From Sclerodactyla briareus (lineage: Eukaryota > Echinodermata > Holothuroidea > Dendrochirotida > Sclerodactylidae), in the NCBI GenBank assembly GCA_026419785.1, contig JAODTK010005531.1:62001-126000 (forward strand): 64,000 bases of DNA, in the 5' to 3' direction. The position numbers and the translations under genes are program-made. Below the pieces are notes generated by a model, which saw only the letters and a list, made by a program, of their open reading frames with translations, did not search any database and was not told where the DNA came from. This document shows, piece by piece, positions 22,286 through 35,569 of the stretch. How positions within the stretch are numbered: the first letter of the stretch is position 1; each line of letters opens with the position of its first letter.

Positions 22286-25049
22286 ATGCCCTCTTTTCTC
22301 CTGTGTCATACTTCAAAGTAAATCTTTCACATAACCATTGGCCTTCAATTTCAATCTACATTGCTCCTTTCTCTCAAGGTGAGAAATCTCCACACCATAC
22401 CGGCATACCTCAATATGCCAGATCCACGTACGTGTCTGATTGGGACTATTTTTATACGGAAATTTGAACCCTCCTTTATAGTCAAACCCTATGATTCAGG
22501 CCTGTAATAATCGAGGATGAAATCGTGTAGATCAGACCATGTAGTATGCCCTTTAACCCTGGTTAATTTTACTGTGTCTTTCATGGCCTAGGCCTACAGA
22601 AGAACGAGGGAAATTACCGTGAATTAACTAAATTGTATGCCTAATTCTCCTGACTTTACTCAAACAGTCAAATGAAATGGGATGAAGTTTATATAAGCCT
22701 AATATTTTCGACAATTATCGATTTAGGCCTATTATGCATCGGGATACGAAACGATCTTACGCAGTAGCGAATACGTGCTGACGTGATATCCTTACATTTT
22801 GTATGCAAAATTACACCACTGTGACAAAAACATTCTTCAAAAATGTTGATCGAAATCTTAAGCTCTCCCAAGTTAGACTTGTGTCGTCTGTCGGTACCGG
22901 TGTTCAGTGCTGGAATTATAACCGGTTATATTTCACTTTCACACATAAATTTACATACATAGGTCCCGTAGTATTTATGGTGGTGGTTTTAAATTATATT
23001 CTTCAGCTGCTAATCTGCTGGCATTGTTCTCAACCCAAAGATACGATATATTTACATTGTGTAGCATAAGTTAAATAAAGCGGTATAAATAATTCGTTCG
23101 AGTCAGTCAGCCTGGTGCTGCGTCGTTTTCCGTTAATAAATATTCATTAGTGAGTTTTATCGTAGTTATTGTCTTGTTTTTTCTCAGCCTCTGTACACGC
23201 GTCTCATCAGACAAAACAGGAAACAGTTTTGAGAGGGGTCGATCGATTCCTAACGCGACAAGAGTGCTAATAGCACACTTGTACAATTCCTCTTATCATT
23301 ATTATCATTATTATACTATAAAGAATATTATTACTCAACGTAACCGATGAAATAGAACATTAATCAACCATAAACTTGTCGGAAGAATTACGTTTTCAAC
23401 GAAGATCATGAGCAGAACACGCATGCCAGATGTTTGGAGGCAATTTGTTCCACAATTAAGGGCGAGCGATGTGAGTGAAAGGCTGGTTCTGACTCGTTTT
23501 GGAGAATGACTTATATGCTGTGACGGAAGGACTGAGCGAGCGGTTAGTGGTATAGCCTTAATAATGGTAACTTTCGGCTAGATGACCTTCAAACATTGGG
23601 TTGAAATATAGGCAGAAACAGAGAAAACAGATTGTCCATAAATTTGCCACACCCCCAATGACCATCACCCAGCACGCACAATTATATGTAACTTTGAAGG
23701 AAAACAACTGAAGCTTGTGAGATGAGATGAATTTCAAGTACCATTGTGTGAAATTTACAAAATGGGCCCTAGGGCCCAAGTGGAACTATGACCAGAAATT
23801 CCTGATTACCCCGGAAGGCACGGCTACTAGAGCATCATCATGCCCGTATGCCGGCAAACTGTTGCTCCAGGAGGAATAATCATTTGTCATGACTCCAAAT
23901 GATGGGCCCAGGGGCCCACACCGGCCTTTGGCCCCCAAATTCCTGAACACCCCAGATGCTCCTTCATTTGATCATTTGACCAACTTTCACCATGACCCAT
24001 CAGACACTGTACGAGGAGTAGTAATTTGATTCAATTGTGGACGGACGAAGGGACAGACAGAAGAACTAACCTGCTTGCATATACTCTTCCTAGAAGTCCT
24101 AGTTCTGCCGTACCCCCCAAGAGTGTTAATAGCACAACGTCGTATATAAAATCGTATGATGAAAGGTTGCAGGTGAACACTCCAAAATCCTGTCAGTTTT
24201 ACTACATAACGATGTTTATTTTCATCGCGTTCAAAATATTTTAACAGCGGTGTGATACAATCGACCGATTAACATGATTTTATCTTGGCGAGGTATCGAT
24301 CGTCTAGTATCCGACATGCGTCAGTTTTGACAGGAATCAACTGTTGGCGACACATGTTCCAAAGGTAATCTGCTGTTTTCCCACGGGAAAACTCTTTGGT
24401 GCCGAACCTCGATAGTGAAATATTGGTCTTTATGGAAATACCTAAACCCTGAATAACGACAACTGCAGATCGACATAACAGGTCGACTTATATTTACAAA
24501 TCCAAACCTCACCTATATGTCGATGCAGTTATCACCTTCAGTATTGTCCATTATATGCCTGTTAGGTAGAGGATTATATGGATAGTCCCTTATCGCGCAA
24601 TGTGGGACGTAGCCTGCAGTTTGGCACTACACAGAAAATTCGTGTTTTCCTTCTTATTGGGAAAATTAACACGACATTCCGCGAAGATTCTATTTTATTA
24701 TTTTTTGGTGCAACATAACCATCAGCACTATACCAACCTACTCAGCAATTCTCTCGCGCAGGCTGATAACATGTCAGAGTGAAACGAATAAATCTCAATA
24801 AACGAAGAATATGTGCATGGCTGTTTAAGTTTAAATACCGAAGTTAACATTTCATGATGGCCCACCCACTACACAAACTTCAAGACCTCTAACTCCGTAT
24901 TAATGGGGAACGGTAGGAGTTTTTCCTCATAGCTATTATTAGCTCAATAAGCTAACCCACTAATCTATCTATCGGTCTATCCCTCTGTAAACTCTTTTGA
25001 TGCAAATAAATGCTAGTCATGGGCTCCAAGACACGTGTTGTAATATGTA
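22286..25049. other. Non-coding stretch with one dispersed repeat
   Basis: At 23760-23990 the sequence repeats the phrase 'gggcccaggggcccacaccggccttt..ccaaattcctgaacacccc', also found at 61560-62060, so it belongs to the TAGCTCAAAC-family interior. Otherwise AT-rich with no supported exon. Confidence 0.4.
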
Positions 25050-25325
25050 GTGTTGTAACATCACGTGGACATCCAGCTCTTCTAGGTTCGAGACGTGGCG
25101 GCTCCCGGATTTCCACTGATCGTCCGTCAAAATGGGGGACATAAAATGGCAGTCCCGTGAGCAGGCTGGGATTTGTACACCCCTGCCTTGGTATCATTTG
25201 AGCACTAGTCCAGAAGAGAAGCCAAGTCTCGCCGGTGCTCATCCCCAAACGAAATGGCCGGGCTTCCTCGATGAGCCAAATGGCTGTTGAATCCGTAAAA
25301 TCCAATCAATAGACCCGATGATCAT
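25050..25325 (+). mobile_element. SINE copy (same family as 8290-8555)
   Basis: Contains a B-box, aggttcgagac (25085-25095), then 'ctgatcgtccgtcaaaatggggg', 'cacccctgccttggtatca' and 'cttcctcgatgagcc', which match the copy near 8.4 kb in order. This copy looks slightly less decayed. The poly(A)-like end is not obvious. Confidence 0.5.
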
Positions 25326-26680
25326 TTTTGGTCTAATGGTACATGTGTTGAATTCTTCAAACAGCCAAGCAGCTTCTACTCCTACATGATATGATCTGAC
25401 ATGTCTGATCATGTAGTTAATTGGGTCCGGTATTAACATTGACCAATGTGTAAATATTGGGTGTTCGTCTTGTAGACATTTTATTGATTTTGTCAATTGC
25501 AGCTTTTCTCTCAAGTATCTCACACTGAACTGCTGCCAAATTCAGATGTAGGTGAGCTACTGTATCATTGGGACTCTTGTTCGACTGTAGAATGACAACC
25601 AGTACGGTCTACCATGGTGAGACAGCGCTGTATAGGTCAACATAATGGGTTCACTATTTCAGTTTTCGACACAACTTGTCGTAAAACCAAATAATAATAA
25701 CAAAATGAACAATTGTGTAGCAGTATAACTGAAATCAATGCACAACATAGAATAACACATCATACCAGTTCACTACATATTGAATATATGTTCGGTTCTA
25801 ACCATTGGTTCTCTAGTTATATACGCCTTTTTTTTTTGAGGAGATGGTGCACCTGTAAGAATTTATTGGAACACACATCCTTGTGAAAAGGAGAAACTTT
25901 CTAGCAAACGAACTAGAACAGGTACCAGGATGTTCTGAAGAGAGAAAAGAGGGTGATAGTATTTCCCTTGTAAAGAATATTACCTTCCGTCTCATATCCG
26001 GGGTACAAAAAGGTAGTAAGTCTAGGGTGATACCCCGTTCATCCACCCGTGACGTCATTAGCCTAGGTAAACTGAATTATTCAACAAGGCATCGTGCTTT
26101 AACATTCAGCGTTCGAGTATGCTGTTCTCAGCGGCGGCGGCGTTTTCTGGTTGGGGAATATCAGGAAGTGGGGGAGAATCCATTGGAAAATTTTTTGATG
26201 TGGAAAAAGTCATTAGAAGCAATCTGGTGCTCTATTTGCAGTCACATTTTCCCTACATGTAGACCACACCCTACCCCAACAGGGAAGATTGCTCGATGGC
26301 ATTTTCAAGGAAAACATTTTTCGTGTCAAAATATGATTAGGGGGGTCATGCCCCCTCCAACCCCCCCCCTTCGTGGCGCCACAGGTTCTTTTGAAATATA
26401 GATTACCTGTGCCCATTTAAAGGGAATATGAAGTAGGACCATATTAACTGCATCCTAATACAGTCCGAGGACCTGATGGGCACAGAAAACAGTAGTAGGC
26501 CTGAGTGCATCGACACTGCTCATGCCAGAAAAATTGGCAGGCCTGAATGAAGGCAAGATTTTGCCTGTCTGATTTGAGTGTCTATTCAGAAAACCTAGCC
26601 TCAGAAACAGGACAAGGAGGCAACTGGAGGCAAACGGTGATGTTTGCATGACGTAACAACAACTAGAGCCCAATGGTGTG
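25326..26680. other. Non-coding stretch, nothing firm
   Basis: A 172-codon plus frame (25883-26401) overlaps an 81-codon minus frame. It lacks splice or start context and runs into C-rich low-complexity sequence, so I do not call it. It holds a TGACGTCA motif at about 26050. Confidence 0.3.
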
Positions 26681-26985
26681 TAGCTCAAACTGCACAAATG
26701 AATCAAGAGGAATGTAAAATTATGTGATAAATGTTCATGACAATGAGGCTAAGAGGCAGTACAATAGCCTATTGTACCCTGTAAACAAACCTTTGACTTG
26801 ATCTTCACATAATCAGAGAAGTCACAAAGTGAATATTGGTCCAAGTTTGGTCAACATCCATCAAAGAATAACTATTTTTGCTTCTTTCCATCAGATGTTA
26901 CTGTTTCAATTCTAACAAAACACTACATGATGTTGCAGCATGCGGATCACAAAAAGCTGACAACCAGCATAGCTGGTTTGAGCTA
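26681..26985. mobile_element. Short element with TAGCTCAAAC terminal inverted repeats
   Basis: The ends are exact 10-bp inverted repeats: tagctcaaac at 26681-26690 and gtttgagcta at 26976-26985. The inside shares 'aatgtaaaattatgtgataaatgttca', 'tttgacttgatcttcac' and 'ccaagtttggtcaacatccatcaaag' with the longer copy at 61328-62265. The right end also folds on itself (ccagcatagctgg). It is probably a non-autonomous DNA element. A Helitron-like 3' hairpin followed by CTAA is an alternative reading. Confidence 0.5.
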
Positions 26986-28059
26986 AAGGTGTCATTGCGG
27001 GAGCTTAAATATGGGAACTGAGTTAACGAGTTCCACCCCCCCCCCTTGTTACATAGCGCAGCTGGTACAAGGACCATTGAACGAATGAGAGGGGGGGGGA
27101 TGAGTATAGATATCTAGAGACATAAGTATAGAAACAATGAGTGAAAATGTTTTTGACATCAGGAAAAATACCATTCGCTCCATCTGACAGATATGCCACT
27201 GATTGGAGGTCAAAATTCAGTCATACCATAGATACTGATTGACCAAATAAATAAATACAGCTATTGTCATTGGTAACGAATCTCACCACAAGTAGATGTG
27301 AGGATAATTATTAATAACCTGCAACTCGGGTAGATCTTCCTGAAAATCTTGATAATCTACACAACAGAAGGAAACAGAAACGGAATGATCATCAGTTTTT
27401 ACACACATCTATTTGTTCACATTTGTCAGAAGCGTCCGCCTCAGCTACACAAAGCATAGTAAATCGCTCTGGTTCTGAAGAACCCCCACTGACTTTAAAC
27501 TCTCCAAGATAGATGTCAAAAAATATTGCACTTTCATTAGAAATCTGATCTAAATTTAAATACTACTAATAAACAGATAAACATCATGTACCCATACACT
27601 TAATACTATGTGGCAAGCATTGATCAACAACACTCAGACACTCAGAGAAGAAATCCATACCAAGAAACTTCTTTTCTATAGGGATCCTCACAATTTGAAA
27701 TATACATTCTGAAAGCCTACTGATGATTTCTGATATATGAATTAATGAAGCTAAAAGATCATTTTCTACAGAATAGGTTGAATAACTGTGGTCATCAATT
27801 CAACAGAACAGAGGGAACTAAAAGGGAAAAGAACTCCTGCTGCTTCAACCTACAGACAACATATAAACACATACATGATGGCACATCAACACTACCTTTT
27901 TTTTGTGTCAATTTTTATTATAATTTATTTATGGTGCAAGTCCTTCTTTCGCCAGGTACAGGGAATGAGTCCATTCCTTAGAAGGTAGCTAGGGGGAACC
28001 ACTTGCAGATGGCAACAAGTCAATTGCTCACCCATCCTTTGTCCCTGTTTCCAGTCTGA
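26986..28059. other. Non-coding stretch, nothing recognised
   Basis: AT-rich. An acceptor-like ttctttcgccag (27944-27955) leads to no clear exon. No repeats noted beyond short C and G runs. Confidence 0.35.
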
Positions 28060-28150
28060 CATGACCCAGATAGGATTCCGAGACCCCCCCCCCCCCCCTA
28101 AAACTCTCGGAAGGTGCTCTACCAACTCAATAAGCCTGTTCAATCTCACT
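28060..28150 (-). repeat. tRNA-like SINE head
   Basis: Minus strand: GCTTATTGAGTTGGTAGAGC (A-box region) and GGTCTCGGAATCC (B-box-like), separated by a G run of 13-14 bases that has replaced part of the anticodon region. This is a tRNA-derived repeat and not a tRNA gene. Confidence 0.45.
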
Positions 28151-28607
28151 ACTAAGCAGTCTGAGCTAAAGACAAGATTTTCTCCAAAGCACTAACATGA
28201 AGAACATATTTTGAAACAATATATTCCTATGTAATACTATGTTATTGTTGACGAATATAGGGGCGAGGCGGGCATAAAATGCTGTGCTGGCAGGTCTTCT
28301 CAGTAGTCCTTCCTCAGGGGAGTTTGGAAAGATTGTTCTAGGCAATGTCCATGCAACATCAACTGCTAGTGTACACAAGCGAACCTTTGACACTATCATC
28401 ATCATTTCATAAACTTTAAGGTGCTCATAGATCGGTGAGTTCATCGAGTTATCGTTTTTTGGCCTCAGTTTTTACCCTTCCAGCTCAACTAGCGGTGTGG
28501 CGCCCTCAGCTTTATTTCCAGTTGTGAGCCACTGGATTGTTTTCCAGACTCCATGCTTATGTGGAGCACTGAGCACAATGTAAGAGGGCTCTATTTTTAC
28601 AGTTATT

Positions 28608-28636
28608 GCTTCAGTATGACCAGCCGATTAGCAATT
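28608..28636 (+). repeat. 29-bp target-site duplication, left copy
   Basis: Identical over 29 bases to 29036-29064 (it begins gcttcagtatgacc and ends gattagcaatt). The two copies bracket the LINE fragment exactly. Confidence 0.85.
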
Positions 28637-29035
28637 AATAATAATAATATAAGGACTTGATAAAGGCCTAATGCAAAAAGCCTCTAGGTGCTTTGCAGAA
28701 GAAACAGAGCAGGAAAACAAAACGATAAGAGGAGAACAAAAAAACAGGGAGAGAAACACACAACAAAGACATAACAGGAGTCAGTCAGACAGAAAGTGCT
28801 CAGTGAAGAGAAACGTTTCAAGACGAGACTTGAAAGTGGTTACAGTCGGAGCCAGACAGACAGTCAGGAAGGGTATTCTGCAAGGGAGGCGCAGCAAAGG
28901 CGAATGAAGGGTCACCGTAGAACTTGGTCGATGAGCGAACCATGACTTCAAGCTGTTGCTTGGAAGATGCATAGCGATCTGGAGGAAAATGCAGTTGAAA
29001 AGCATCTTGAGATGAAACTAGGAGCCATAGCTATA
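28637..29035 (-). mobile_element. 5'-truncated L2/CR1-like LINE, 3' end only
   Basis: A 399-bp minus-strand insertion between perfect 29-bp direct repeats. The low-coordinate end is an ATT-rich tail (28637-28650), preceded by a 3' UTR-like stretch. The coding remnant is the extreme C-terminus of a LINE ORF2: one frame has TKFYGDPSFAFAAPPLQNTL and another has VTTFKSRLETFLFTEHF, with a frame change between them. Blocks of the type 'yGDrsFs.aaPrLWNsLP...tFKs.LKthLF' are well known at the ends of L2/CR1-clade ORF2 proteins. The identical flanks imply a fairly recent insertion. Confidence 0.75.
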
Positions 29036-29064
29036 GCTTCAGTATGACCAGCCGATTAGCAATT
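29036..29064 (+). repeat. 29-bp target-site duplication, right copy
   Basis: Exact match to 28608-28636. A duplication of this length without mismatch is unusually clean for this window. Confidence 0.85.
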
Positions 29065-29838
29065 GAACTCCGGGGTCGAAACACTACAGAGCATGCAGCC
29101 AGTTCTACGTATCAAGAGAAGGATGAGCGCATAGTTGTATGCGGATGTTTTGTCACTAAGGGAAGGGTGTAAGTGCCTTCACAGAATTGTCCTCACACTG
29201 AATTGTTCACTATTCACTTACAACCGTAGCGCACACCCATTTCAAAATTTTGCTCTCCTGAAACCTGACTAAACATATGTTGGATTTGCGAGCCTGACAA
29301 GGACTGGCCCATAGAGGCCAAGTTTTAAATGATACCCTGAGGTTTGGGGAACCACCTTAGTTTTAGGAACTTTAGGTTTGGTTCAAGTAAGTCCCCTCCT
29401 CCCCCAAGGAAAAAAAAAATTGCAAGCATCTGAATACATGAAATTATCTAACAGTGAGGTAAATTTGTGAAGGATCACTCAAAAATCACAATGTACACTG
29501 CTCCTCACCTAAATACAACACAAGCATGTATGGCTGGCTTTGCAGAAAGGGGGCAGGGAAAAAATGATGTGCCCCACCATTGCTCCTGGGACAGTTTTCC
29601 CAAGTTAATGTATCAGCGCCGTGGTTCAGTCACATGACAGCGAAGGTTCAGTATCATCAACCATTCCAACCCATATACATTTGGGTACATGTTGCATAGG
29701 AACCCCAACTATTTGGAGAGAAACCAGGCAGCATGGTGTCCCTGGGCATACAATTCAGGGCCATTTTTTCCTGCCCATTTGAATCTCTTGCAGCAGTATT
29801 CATGACATGACTAGAAGGATTTATATTATAACATATAG

Positions 29839-30081
29839 GCAAATCAAGACTGTGACAAGTACATATCTGTCCCAAGGACAATACAGAACGATGTGGGAAG
29901 TGATGAAGATGATCTAAATCTGAGTGGATCAAGCTTCGGTTTCATGCGGAATATTGACCACTTCAGGATGGTTGTTAGTAACCCAACTTATTCTGGCACC
30001 GAGAGGACAGATTGTGTGGGCTCCCAACCCGATTCTACATGTTTTGACCCTTTTTTGGTGCACTGGCTGGTATTTACCTGA
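29839..30081 (+). CDS. Unrecognised open frame, possible terminal exon
   Basis: After an acceptor-like ttataacatatag, a frame of 80 codons reads ANQDCDKYISVPRTIQNDVG, then SDEDDLNLSGSSFGFMRNID, then VVSNPTYSGTERTD, ending in a hydrophobic run and TGA. The acidic/serine patch and lack of repeats make it protein-like. A 91-codon minus frame overlaps it. No family recognised and no second exon found to join it. Confidence 0.25.
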   Translation, partial: ANQDCDKYISVPRTIQNDVGSDEDDLNLSGSSFGFMRNIDHFRMVVSNPTYSGTERTDCVGSQPDSTCFDPFLVHWLVFT

Positions 30082-33000
30082 AGATTTGAAAAGCCACTAA
30101 TTTTTTCACTAATTAGTTCCCACTGTTTTTGTAGCATCCATAGAAAAACCTACACTGTTTTACCACTATGTACAATACTGTGCATTCAGTTATGCTAAAC
30201 ACTTGTTGCACTACTTAGTATTTAAGGACAACTGCCTTGGATAAAATAGAGGTTATATCATGAGGAATGGACAACTATATTTATGGGTCCAAACCCTATT
30301 TCAATACAATGATCCTATGTGGAATTATTGACCTTCAAAATTCGGTCCATTATGCAAAGGAATTAGGGAAAATCCCCTATTGTGGAATGATGCATGATGT
30401 CACAGTTGATTCAAAGATATATGGTTAGTATTCTATTGTTTCCATGTATGAATAACTCCACATTCACTGCAGAAGTTCCGTTGACTTTCTCACACCAAAG
30501 TGACCACCACACCTACCAACTCACTATAGCAATCCTCTCTGAAGACTCATTATTTTAGTGAAATTAATGTGTGAATTCCAATAGGAAACGGAATATTTGC
30601 AGAGTTGCGCAAGTATGAAATCATTTTTATTTGCATGATGGGATGCTTTCCATCTTGCACTTAAAAGGCCTCTAACTCTGTAACTGTAACATCTGGTTTG
30701 GACTGACACATTTGTTTTTTGCTTCTTTCGTCCAGCTATTATATTGGCCGCCTTTTAAAAAATATCCTGCAATTGTCCTTTAATGCCCTTTAGCCCAACT
30801 ACACTACCTACCTTCTAACCACATAAGGCTACAATTCTTTCCTACCTTCTTACACTAAAACTTCCTAGGAGACCCACACCAACAAATATATACGATTTCA
30901 GTTAAACGAGAGCATCGGTCTTTGTAAAACATCACTTACATTAAACGCGAATAAACATTTTTGTTGGCCATTTGAGCAAAGTAGCACCAATTTCATCCAA
31001 TCAGATTCACTAAATCCAAACATGTGATGCACATCTGAATTAATCCTCACACTTCTTTATTGGAAGAAGAAAGAAACTATGAATGGTGTCCCGCTAGGTG
31101 TTGAAGGATAAAACAATACAAAACATTACAAAACCTAACCCCTCTATCAAAGGAACAAATTTCATTCACATCTCCCGGAAAAACAAACAAAAACTGTACA
31201 ACTTTCAATTATACCAGTATGAATGCCCGGCAAAGGATTAAAATTACACTACGGCGTGGCAAAGATGATCCTGCATGGATACTGACAGCTTCTAACATTC
31301 ACTAGGACACAGAATAACTGTTTGCTGTTTCTTCTTTAGCAATCAGTAGGTGGTTAATTATCGGGTAATTATTTGGTTTGGCTATAACCACTGCTGAGTT
31401 TGTCGATAGTGGAAACACCGCGCTACTTGGTGTCACGACTTGTGTGCAATATTTTATAAGCGTAAGCACCATGTTGAATGGGGTTTTTTTTTTTTTTTCA
31501 ACAGGATTTCCCAGAAGTTGAGACTGCCTGGAATTCAGGTGCTTACATTGATCACAAGTGATTGCACCCAGTCAATTTGAAAAAATCATAATGGGTAATG
31601 AGCCAACTGACCCAACAGTGACTAGCACTGATTCGGCGAAATCCTGCCTATGCGGCATGACTGATTGTACCTCACAACATAACTCAACAAATCAGAATTC
31701 TTCATTACAATATAAATTAAACACAAAAATACATCTATCACCTTGGCGACTTTGAAGATAATAAACACACAAGTGCCATCGAACGATCGGAAAGCGGTAC
31801 TGACTGGTACAATGAATATCTATGAATCATGTCTTTCATTGACAGCAGTTGCGGCAGGGCACCAAGTCAAAGTCAAGAAAAAAAAATAAAAAATGCAGCT
31901 CATCTGCATTCCTAAGATCCTGACTGCACGATAGCAAACACACAACCTCTCACTATCCATGTTCATTGGACACAGCATTGTGTTGCAGTGGAGTTGCAGC
32001 TGGGCCTGCAGCACCGCTCAAGCTGAGGAACTAGCTGCAGACTAGGTTTTGGGATAGTTACCCAATGAGACCTTAACAGTAATTATCATGCAGCAAATGT
32101 AATTTGGAAAGCAACGACAAACACAACATCAGGCGGATACAATCACGGTGCAGGCAGCGGGTGAGTAGAGATGTGTACAGATGTGTCATTACTGCAATAT
32201 CATACTCACCTATTTATTATAACAATATATCACAATGTTACACATCGACAAAGAGCTAGAAAACACAGGGTTTACAACCATTTCCCAGGAGAGTACATGG
32301 CCTTCATGTGGCTTCAACCAGCAGCTCAGTTTTTTTTTTTTTAGAGAATGGGGAACAGGGCTTCGATATGATATATTTGGATACAAATGTGTGGCATGAC
32401 CCACCCAGGAAGTTATTCCTGGGTCCCCAGATGCAAGGTGGAGAATCTTTGGTTCGTTGCAGTTTCATTGTTCAACCTACTCCATTGCCCATAACACAGA
32501 TACTCACTACGCACCAACGATGGCTGGTTCCATTCAAGTCTCTGGTATGGCCAACTGAGAAACTAAATCCTGTCCCCCCTGGCTGCAAACGTGGCAGCTC
32601 TAACTCCTTGGCTATACAGTTATTTCCTGTTCTTAACATGCAGTAGACTGTGAATTTGACATACATAGCCAGCTGTTAGCAGAAAGATTAGACCCAGATT
32701 AAATAGCAACCAAAAATGAGATGAAGATTTTTGTAGTGACTATAAATAGAATAACGGCTTTCCGAATCAATGGCTCCTAATTGAATGCTGATACAATGTA
32801 TTTTGTATTTGTATTTATTTATTGTATTTGATTTGTTTATGCATGGCCGTAGCAAGACATGAGGCAAGCTCTTCTCATGGGAGACTTCATTTCTATTGCT
32901 ATGAGCAGGATATGCTAAATCACCTATTTTTACGGGTGGCCACAATCCGTGACAGCTTATTTTTCAATGATTACATGTTTTCTCAGGAATTATTCTTTCT

Positions 33001-33352
33001 TCAAGAAGAAAAAAAACATTTTAGAATAGGCAGCTGGAATCCATGGGCCTATCCATATCCGGACCTGCAGTCATTGGTGAATGCCAAAGAGATGCAAGTG
33101 ATTGTGTGCCTTCTAACTTAAAATTAGTATACCCCAATAATCCAACCTGAGTATGTTGTTCTCCCAAATGCCTAAACTGAACACAATGCACAGTAGATTT
33201 CATTTATTGTCTTGGTATGACCCCAAGATTCAAAATTAAATGTTTCTTTGGAGGGAATTGATCATGTTGACACAAACATTCTATTAACACAACACACCTT
33301 ACATAACAAAATTATGGTCCAGCAAAACAATCTTCGCATGCCGCGCTGCGGT
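30082..33352. other. Non-coding stretch downstream of the minus-strand gene
   Basis: Likely to include the 3' UTR of the gene ending at 33353 and intergenic DNA. Small frames occur on both strands, for example 31558-31755 and 32308-32646, none with supporting splice sites. Unique-looking, AT-rich, with few indel-type defects. Confidence 0.35.
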
Positions 33353-33989
33353 TCAGCTGTCTTTGTTCATCTGCAGTTCGATGTTTACCATGTCACTACT
33401 ATCTGAGCTATAAGAGGAGGATTCATATACTTGTGGAGCAACTCTGGAGAAATCTCCTTGATCTCCTCCCTCATCCACATCACTATCATCCCCACTGTCA
33501 TTGACAGCCCTCTCATTACCCCACTCCTGATCATCCCCTTCCATGTTTGTTTCCTTCTCCCCAATTACAAACCTCGGCTGATTCACTGCTGTGGGTCCCT
33601 CGTTGGGTGCCATTTCTTCGGGCCTTGCATCATCTGCCGACCCTGAGCCATGTGATGCATTGAGCGGGAGATCTGATCTAGATTCCGCCTGGGGCTTTGC
33701 TCTCTGACTCTCTTCGGCCTGTTTCCCCAGCTTTGCCGGTCTCACTGGTTGGAGTCTGGTTTGCCTGATGAAGAGTGCCTCATCGCCTGGTTGGAAAGAG
33801 CTTCGTTGCATGTTGCATCCAGAGCAGTAGTGGAGCATCAGCATCGCGAGGGTCTGCATCCGATGTTCACTGCGGGAGAATGCTTCTTCCCTTTCTTGGC
33901 CTCCCTGTTTGAGGTCGCCTTCTCTTTCCTGAGAAGAGGTCGGCCTGTTTCTCTGCCTCTGTGTCAATCTCTTTTTGGAGGCGGTTGAT
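33353..33989 (-). CDS. Candidate last exon of large minus-strand gene: acidic C-terminus
   Basis: Acceptor ccctattctcag precedes 33989. The first frame gives a coiled-coil-like INRLQKEIDTEAEKQADLFS; a second frame is then open for over 200 codons: QGGQEREEAFSRSEHRMQTL, YCSGCNMQRSSFQPGDEALF, a Glu/Gln-rich stretch, and a very acidic tail (NDSGDDSDVDEGGDQGDFSR) ending MVNIELQMNKDS and stop at 33353-33355. I infer one base-length error joining the two frames. The acidic, Ser-rich tail is typical of nuclear or scaffold proteins. Among all frames here this is the most convincingly protein-like non-repetitive one. Function is unknown. Confidence 0.55.
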
Positions 33990-35569
33990 CTGAGAATAGG
34001 GGAACAGGGACAATATGTGGCCCAGGTTCATTCATTCATATATTTGATTGATTAACAAACATTTCTTTAGAAGCCACCTTCATACAGTCCGATTAATTTC
34101 ATCTGAAACAGAATCCCACAACAACTGAATGGTTGACGATCAATCACAGGTGCTGACTGGTTTAGTTGATTAGAGTCGCTGCACCACACAAGTTTTTGAT
34201 ATTTCCAAAACAGACATTTCGTTGTCTGTTCTGGTACATCTGGCTGGTGTAATGCCAGTATCTCAAATTCACAAATCATCACCTTAGTCACTGAAGTCAG
34301 ATACAATTGCCACACAGTTGAAGAAGCTAAAACTGCAGGACTTTGGAAAATGAATAAAGTGAGCACATTCTTTAATGACATTGACAACACATTTTGTCTT
34401 ATGGTAGCCAGTGCAGATATTTATGAATTAAAGAAGTATACCTAGGAGAGGATATTGATAAGTGTGACTGTGATGATATCTTACTGGTGTGACTCTAGGC
34501 TTAGTCAGGTCCAGTGCTGAGCCTGGGCAGAGCGCTAATGTTAGGCGATGAGCTAATTTAGCTGCTCTCATTATCTGTGTAATTAAGATAAATTCAAGGC
34601 ACATGAACTGGTCCCAATACAGCAGGGTTTCCCACACCTGAGGTTGCAGGCTTGTTTCGAAATATATGAAAAAAAAAATCTTAGAGTACCGAATTTGCAG
34701 TCAAAATCCTACGAAATTCACTCTGAAAACTCATATTTGTGGTTTCATTAGCGGCTGTTCCAGCGTTTTACCTGAGTGAATCTGGCGTTCTTTGCTCAAT
34801 ATTGAGGCCACTCTGTCTTCTGTATATTACTATATTGTTTTCACATACAACTACAGTCTGTCTACAGGTAAGTGAATGCCTTCACATCTTCATTATTCCG
34901 GATGGGACACGAACTTGGGGTCGCGCTCCCGTATGGCTACATGAAATGGGGTCCCCGCCTTGAAAAGTTTGGAACCATCTGCAATACAGGTCTATATGAT
35001 TGTTCAGGCCTTTTCATACAGTGTTTCTGTCAAATTATCATGCAAAAACTGAAATTAACATACTAAATTCAATCCAACATACTTGGGAATTGGAATCATT
35101 TAAACTCAGAATTAGCTTCTTCTTCTTCATACGCATGCATGCTCATCTTCCCCCATAATATGTTCAGACTATTTCGCATTCGCCCATTGCAATAACCTTA
35201 GATAGTGTTCAGCATGTAGGCATGGTCCCCGCAGTAGGGAAGGGTTACCACAATTAACTCAATGTGTTGCTCCATGACAGCAACAAGCCAGATGCAATGA
35301 CCATGAAGTTGAGAGAAATTCGCCGAAGACTGCCGACAGGTGTCCTCACTGGTGTTGAGGATCAGGAAAAGCGGATAGACCACCTTTACACCAAGTTTCA
35401 TGTAAATCAGATACCCTTCTAGACCCACTCATTGTGTCTACATTTTCCCCCCATGACTGAAAGCCAGCCATGCTTACACAAGGCACACAATTGGCTGAAT
35501 GATGGCAAAATGTTGGTCAGTGGGCATTTGGATATTTGTGGCCGTTTCTCTCGCTAAAATGTTTATCAC
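33990..35569. other. Presumed intron of minus-strand gene
   Basis: No exon or recognisable repeat seen. Confidence 0.35.

Noticed and set aside
25883-26401. 172-codon plus-strand frame
   Set aside because: Runs into C-rich low complexity, overlaps an 81-codon opposite frame, and has no recognisable motif.
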